A stretch of 64,000 bases of DNA from DAOVXM01 sp963746255 (GTDB lineage Bacteria > Chloroflexota > Anaerolineae > Anaerolineales > UBA4823). The position numbers and the translations under genes were made by a program. The notes beneath the pieces were generated by a model, which did no database searches, was not told the origin of the DNA, and was given only the letters and a program-made list of their open reading frames with translations. How positions within the stretch are numbered: the first letter of the stretch is position 1; each line of letters starts with the position of its first letter. This document shows positions 61,294 to 64,000 of the stretch, piece by piece. The stretch spans positions 1 to 64,000 of the forward strand of contig CAVVAJ010000009.1 in NCBI GenBank assembly GCA_963746255.1, read 5' to 3'.

Positions 61294-62812
61294 TTGGCAA
61301 AATATATTATGTTCCCTAAATTGTTCGCCGCTACGATAATATTTATCACTATCATATTCCAAGATCTCTTGCTCGGGCTTCATACAACGGTTGCTGCTGA
61401 CCTAGAGACACTACCAGAATTGCAATCTAGTACATCTGCTAGCAATCTAGACCCGTCAAATAATACTGTCTACTTACCCGTGATAACAAATTACTACTGG
61501 GGTAGTAATGACAGACGGGTCCCCTTAATTCATGTGCCGTATTTTCAAGACGATATTGTGTTCGAAAAGACTGCAATATTTTGGTTTGGGGATGTGACAC
61601 CGACTGATAATTACGCAGATGCCGCGGATCGGATACACATCTGAATACCTCTACCTCCGTTTAGGTGTCTTTGATCGCTTGCTTTGGTATGATCAACAAC
61701 CCACTCCTGACAGTCTTCTATCCTGGGATGCACTTGAACTATTTATTAAAATGGACAATATTGATTCAAATATTATTGACCAATCTACCTATCGCTTTGT
61801 TGGGCAGCTCAACTGGTGGGAAGATAATAGAGACCAATGGCAAACCAGTTATCAAGGAAATGGTACAAGTTGGGACAGAAAAAGCACTGCCATTTTCCAC
61901 AATTAGCGGTTGGCGAGGAAATGCACCAAATGACAACATAGACGATAGGGGATGGTCGTTGGTTTACAAAATCCCATTCACGAGTTTAGGATTATCAAGC
62001 CCACCAAACACCGATGAGACTTGGAAGATTGCGATAAATCTGTATGATCGAGATGATCAAACCGGATCACCTATCCCAATCAAGTCTTGGCCTTATCGGA
62101 TGGAAGATCTCAAGCCTTTGACTTGGGGAGAGATATCATTCGGAGTACCCAAAACCATTCCATCAAATGAGGTCCCGGATGGGGTTACAATGATTCGGCA
62201 TAAGCTGAACGGAGCTCAGGTCTTTGACGCCCATGTCGGGGGTGGTACAACATGTGGAAGTGATTATTGGCCGGATTTTTACGATGGATGGGGTGAAGCT
62301 AATTTACAAGGCGCTACACAAGTAAACATTCAGAATCAAGCCGATGTCGCTGATTGGCCTTGTTATTCAAAATACTACGTAACATTTCCTTTGGATACAA
62401 TTCCGCTTGGCAAAGAGATTACCTCTGCAACTTTTCGTTTCTACCAATTTGGAAATTCAGGCCAAGGCTGGGAACCTGCCCCTCAACCTTCGTTTATTCA
62501 GATTGGCGGGATATCAGACGATTGGGATGAAAGGACAATTACTTGGAATAATGCACCAACTCTGAAAGAGAATTATAGTTCCGCTTGGGTATACCCACTT
62601 GAAGAATTTCCGGATTATCCTGGCATACCTGTGGAATGGGATATTCTTGAACCGGTGAAAGATTCGTATATAAAACAGTTATCGGTCTACGACTAGTCCT
62701 ATACTCTGCAGACAGCGCTATCCATAGTGGGAAGTATTTCTTCTCATCCGATATCGATGATTGGAATGCAGAAGGACGCCCAACTTTGGAAGTACTTTGG
62801 AAAAATCCGTAG
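61294..62812 (+). CDS. Secreted CBM9-like plus DNRLRE-domain protein (frameshifted)
   Basis: About 505 residues. A long hydrophobic start (LFAATIIFITIIFQDLLLG) is followed by NNTVYLPVITNYY, a proline-valine segment seen in Chloroflexota exported proteins. Next comes a carbohydrate-binding-9-like sandwich (SEYLYLRLGVFDRLLWYDQQ, RGWSLVYKIPFTSLGL). Then a DNRLRE domain (ITSATFRFYQFGNSG, WDERTITWNNAP, RPTLEVLW). Indels near 61,625, 61,880 and 62,690. It is probably a surface or matrix polysaccharide-binding protein. Confidence 0.78.
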
Positions 62813-62883
62813 TTCGATGTTTGCAATTTCTTATTAGCCTCCACAATTAAATCCGGCATACTTAGGGAAATAGATAACCAAAC

Positions 62884-63469
62884 TTACTTGGCACTCGTTT
62901 CGTTATCAGATGAATCGACAACTATGTGATTTACTGCTATATGTAACGATTCATAGAATTCGTATGGAATCAAATCTGTGGGACGCGGCAACTTCGATTG
63001 CTCGGCTCCTCGCCCGGTCAGTACTAACATGTTTCTACCCACACCCGCTGCTTGACCAGCCATGATATCCGTCAATGCATCACCGATCATTATTGACGCT
63101 GAGAGATTGATGTTTAAATCACCAGCAGCCTTAAATAATAACCCCGGTTTGGGCTTGCGGCATGTACAATTCTCTTCAGGTGCATGGGGGCACATGATAT
63201 ACACCATCTATCCGGCCACCTACTGACTGTATCTCCATGATCAATCGATGGTTAATTTCATCGGCAGTACTTTGTGAAATTATTCCGCGCCCGACTGCGG
63301 ATTGATTCGTGATAATGACGATCTTATAGTCGCTATCGCAGATCATTGACAAAGCTCTTAGTGCTTGTGGGTAGATAGCTACATCCTCCCAAGAGCGGAC
63401 GTAATCATACCGATTTTCGATGATCACTCCATCACGGTCTATGAAAATAGCTCGGTGTAAACTATCCAT
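62884..63469 (-). CDS. gmhB: D-glycero-D-manno-heptose-1,7-bisphosphate 7-phosphatase (frameshifted)
   Basis: About 195 residues, reverse strand, one indel near 63,190. HAD motif I FIDRDGVI (Asp11, Asp13), motif II ITNQSAVGRG, motif III KPKPGLL and motif IV IGDALTDIMAG. The zinc loop PHAPEENCTCRKP is diagnostic of GmhB. It removes the 7-phosphate of heptose bisphosphate and pairs functionally with the HddA-type kinase at 58.1 kb. Confidence 0.9.
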
Positions 63470-63613
63470 CTTGAATATGGTTGTATCCGAATAAGTTTGA
63501 TGTAGAAGAGTATACCGGAATGGTTATTTATGGATACCTTTATCTGGGGAGGTAAGATTTGAGGTCGTCCAGACAGATTTCCAAGAAAATTCTCATAGTG
63601 ATATCTATCAAAG
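63470..63613. other. Short spacer between reverse-strand genes
   Basis: About 144 bases upstream of gmhB and downstream of the dehydrogenase. No motif beyond AT-rich DNA is seen. A reverse frame of 61 codons crossing it overlaps the dehydrogenase end and has no support. Confidence 0.4.
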
Positions 63614-64000
63614 TTAATCGCCAATAAATTGATTATTTACCATCTTATGCTTAGTTCTGAGAATATCGTTCACCCGCTCAACTTCGACTGTTCGAGTTTC
63701 ATCGTCCCAACCCAAAGTTTCCGCACAGATCACAGCTAACGATTGCAGCCCAGCGGGAGTCAGCTGCCCCAGTTTACCTATCATCGTCCGGCGGAAGATC
63801 AGGTCATCCAGATGGACGACATCTTCGGTGCATAGGAGATACTCTACCTCACCAACAGAGATGGACGGCAGTTGATCAACCATAATTGACGCTTTTCCCC
63901 CCATCATATCCAAGAGTTCTACAACCTTGGTGCCATACTGTGAAAACAAAGTCTCCAGCCGATCGTGCTCAATGGGGGGACCGGAAAGAAGACCCTCCAG
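63614..64000 (-). CDS. C-terminal part of a GlpD-like glycerol-3-phosphate dehydrogenase (partial)
   Basis: Reverse strand, open to the right window edge, 128 codons seen. The end contains VGEVEYLLCTEDVVHLDDLI and FRRTMIGKLGQLTPAGLQ, the pattern of the C-terminal DAO_C cap domain of FAD-dependent glycerol-3-phosphate dehydrogenase (AVexEm...l.D.l.RRt). The FAD domain is outside the window, so a related FAD oxidoreductase remains possible. The ATG at 63949 is internal. Confidence 0.7.
   Translation of the reverse strand: MEGLLSGPPIEHDRLETLFSQYGTKVVELLDMMGGKASIMVDQLPSISVGEVEYLLCTEDVVHLDDLIFRRTMIGKLGQLTPAGLQSLAVICAETLGWDDETRTVEVERVNDILRTKHKMVNNQFIGD

Overview
The window is not one genome. It reads as a chimeric assembly joined near 39.9-40.74 kb. 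Bases 1 to about 39,890 are AT-rich, with secreted proteins ending in type IX secretion (T9SS) sorting domains (YPNPFNP..), a TonB-dependent receptor paired with a DUF4249-like lipoprotein, and multiheme cytochromes. This fits the Ignavibacteria/Bacteroidota-Chlorobiota group (Ignavibacteriales-like). Bases 39,892-40,325 are a GC-rich internal piece of a cyanobacterial-type phosphoglycerate kinase. Bases 40,340-40,735 are a reverse-strand piece of an Ig-repeat secreted protein. From about 40,740 to the end the gene content and the secreted-protein tails (PLVLR, VYLPVI) suggest Chloroflexota (Anaerolineae-like). Single-base frameshifts break more than half of the recognisable genes in both halves, which points to uncorrected long-read indels rather than gene decay.

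Left part. 0.4-3.4 kb: HtpX protease, a broken exported protein, BamD and a thioesterase. 3.4-7.2 kb: an FG-GAP secreted protein and a T9SS metalloprotease. 7.2-12.2 kb: a cytochrome c maturation operon ccmABCDEF with a CxxxY-type CcmE. 12.3-16.5 kb (reverse): a double-rhodanese lipoprotein, a DUF4249-like lipoprotein and a TonB-dependent receptor. 17.2-18.2 kb: tRNA-Asn followed by two decayed tRNA-like repeats, a GIY-YIG nuclease and an unknown small gene. 18.2-25 kb: a T9SS protein, an HDAC-like deacetylase, an Sfp-type transferase, a DUF3298 lipoprotein, a zf-TFIIB protein, LemA and a second M48 protease. 25.2-32.5 kb: an electron-transfer operon (four-cluster ferredoxin, NrfD-type membrane subunit, about 13-heme cytochrome) fused in layout to a two-component system with a CxxCH-bearing kinase and two response regulators carrying GcvH-like domains. 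32.6-39.9 kb: a T9SS protein, PCu(A)C and SCO copper proteins, a PLP decarboxylase, fasciclin, OsmC, VOC, a methyltransferase, TetR and a LolA-like protein cut off at the junction.

Right part. 40.7-46.5 kb: a truncated GT2 glycosyltransferase, then a GC-richer module of acyl carrier protein, AMP-forming ligase, AsnB and NAD synthase. 46.5-48.4 kb: a broken secreted protein. 48.4-52.4 kb: a lasso-type RiPP cluster (PqqD-like B1, protease B2, AsnB-like cyclase, a 42-residue precursor and an HPr-kinase-like enzyme), where the precursor lacks the usual ring Asp/Glu but ends in Ser. 52.6-61 kb: exopolysaccharide genes (GT4, GT39-like, GT4, polyprenyl-phosphate glycosyltransferase, heptose kinase HddA, Wzz/BY-kinase). 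61.3-64 kb: a CBM9-like/DNRLRE secreted protein and, in reverse, GmhB and the C-terminal part of a GlpD-like dehydrogenase.

The items most worth following are the RiPP cluster, the heme-sensor/GcvH redox regulatory operon, the tRNA-derived repeat array, and the chimeric junction, which means no link between the halves should be trusted.
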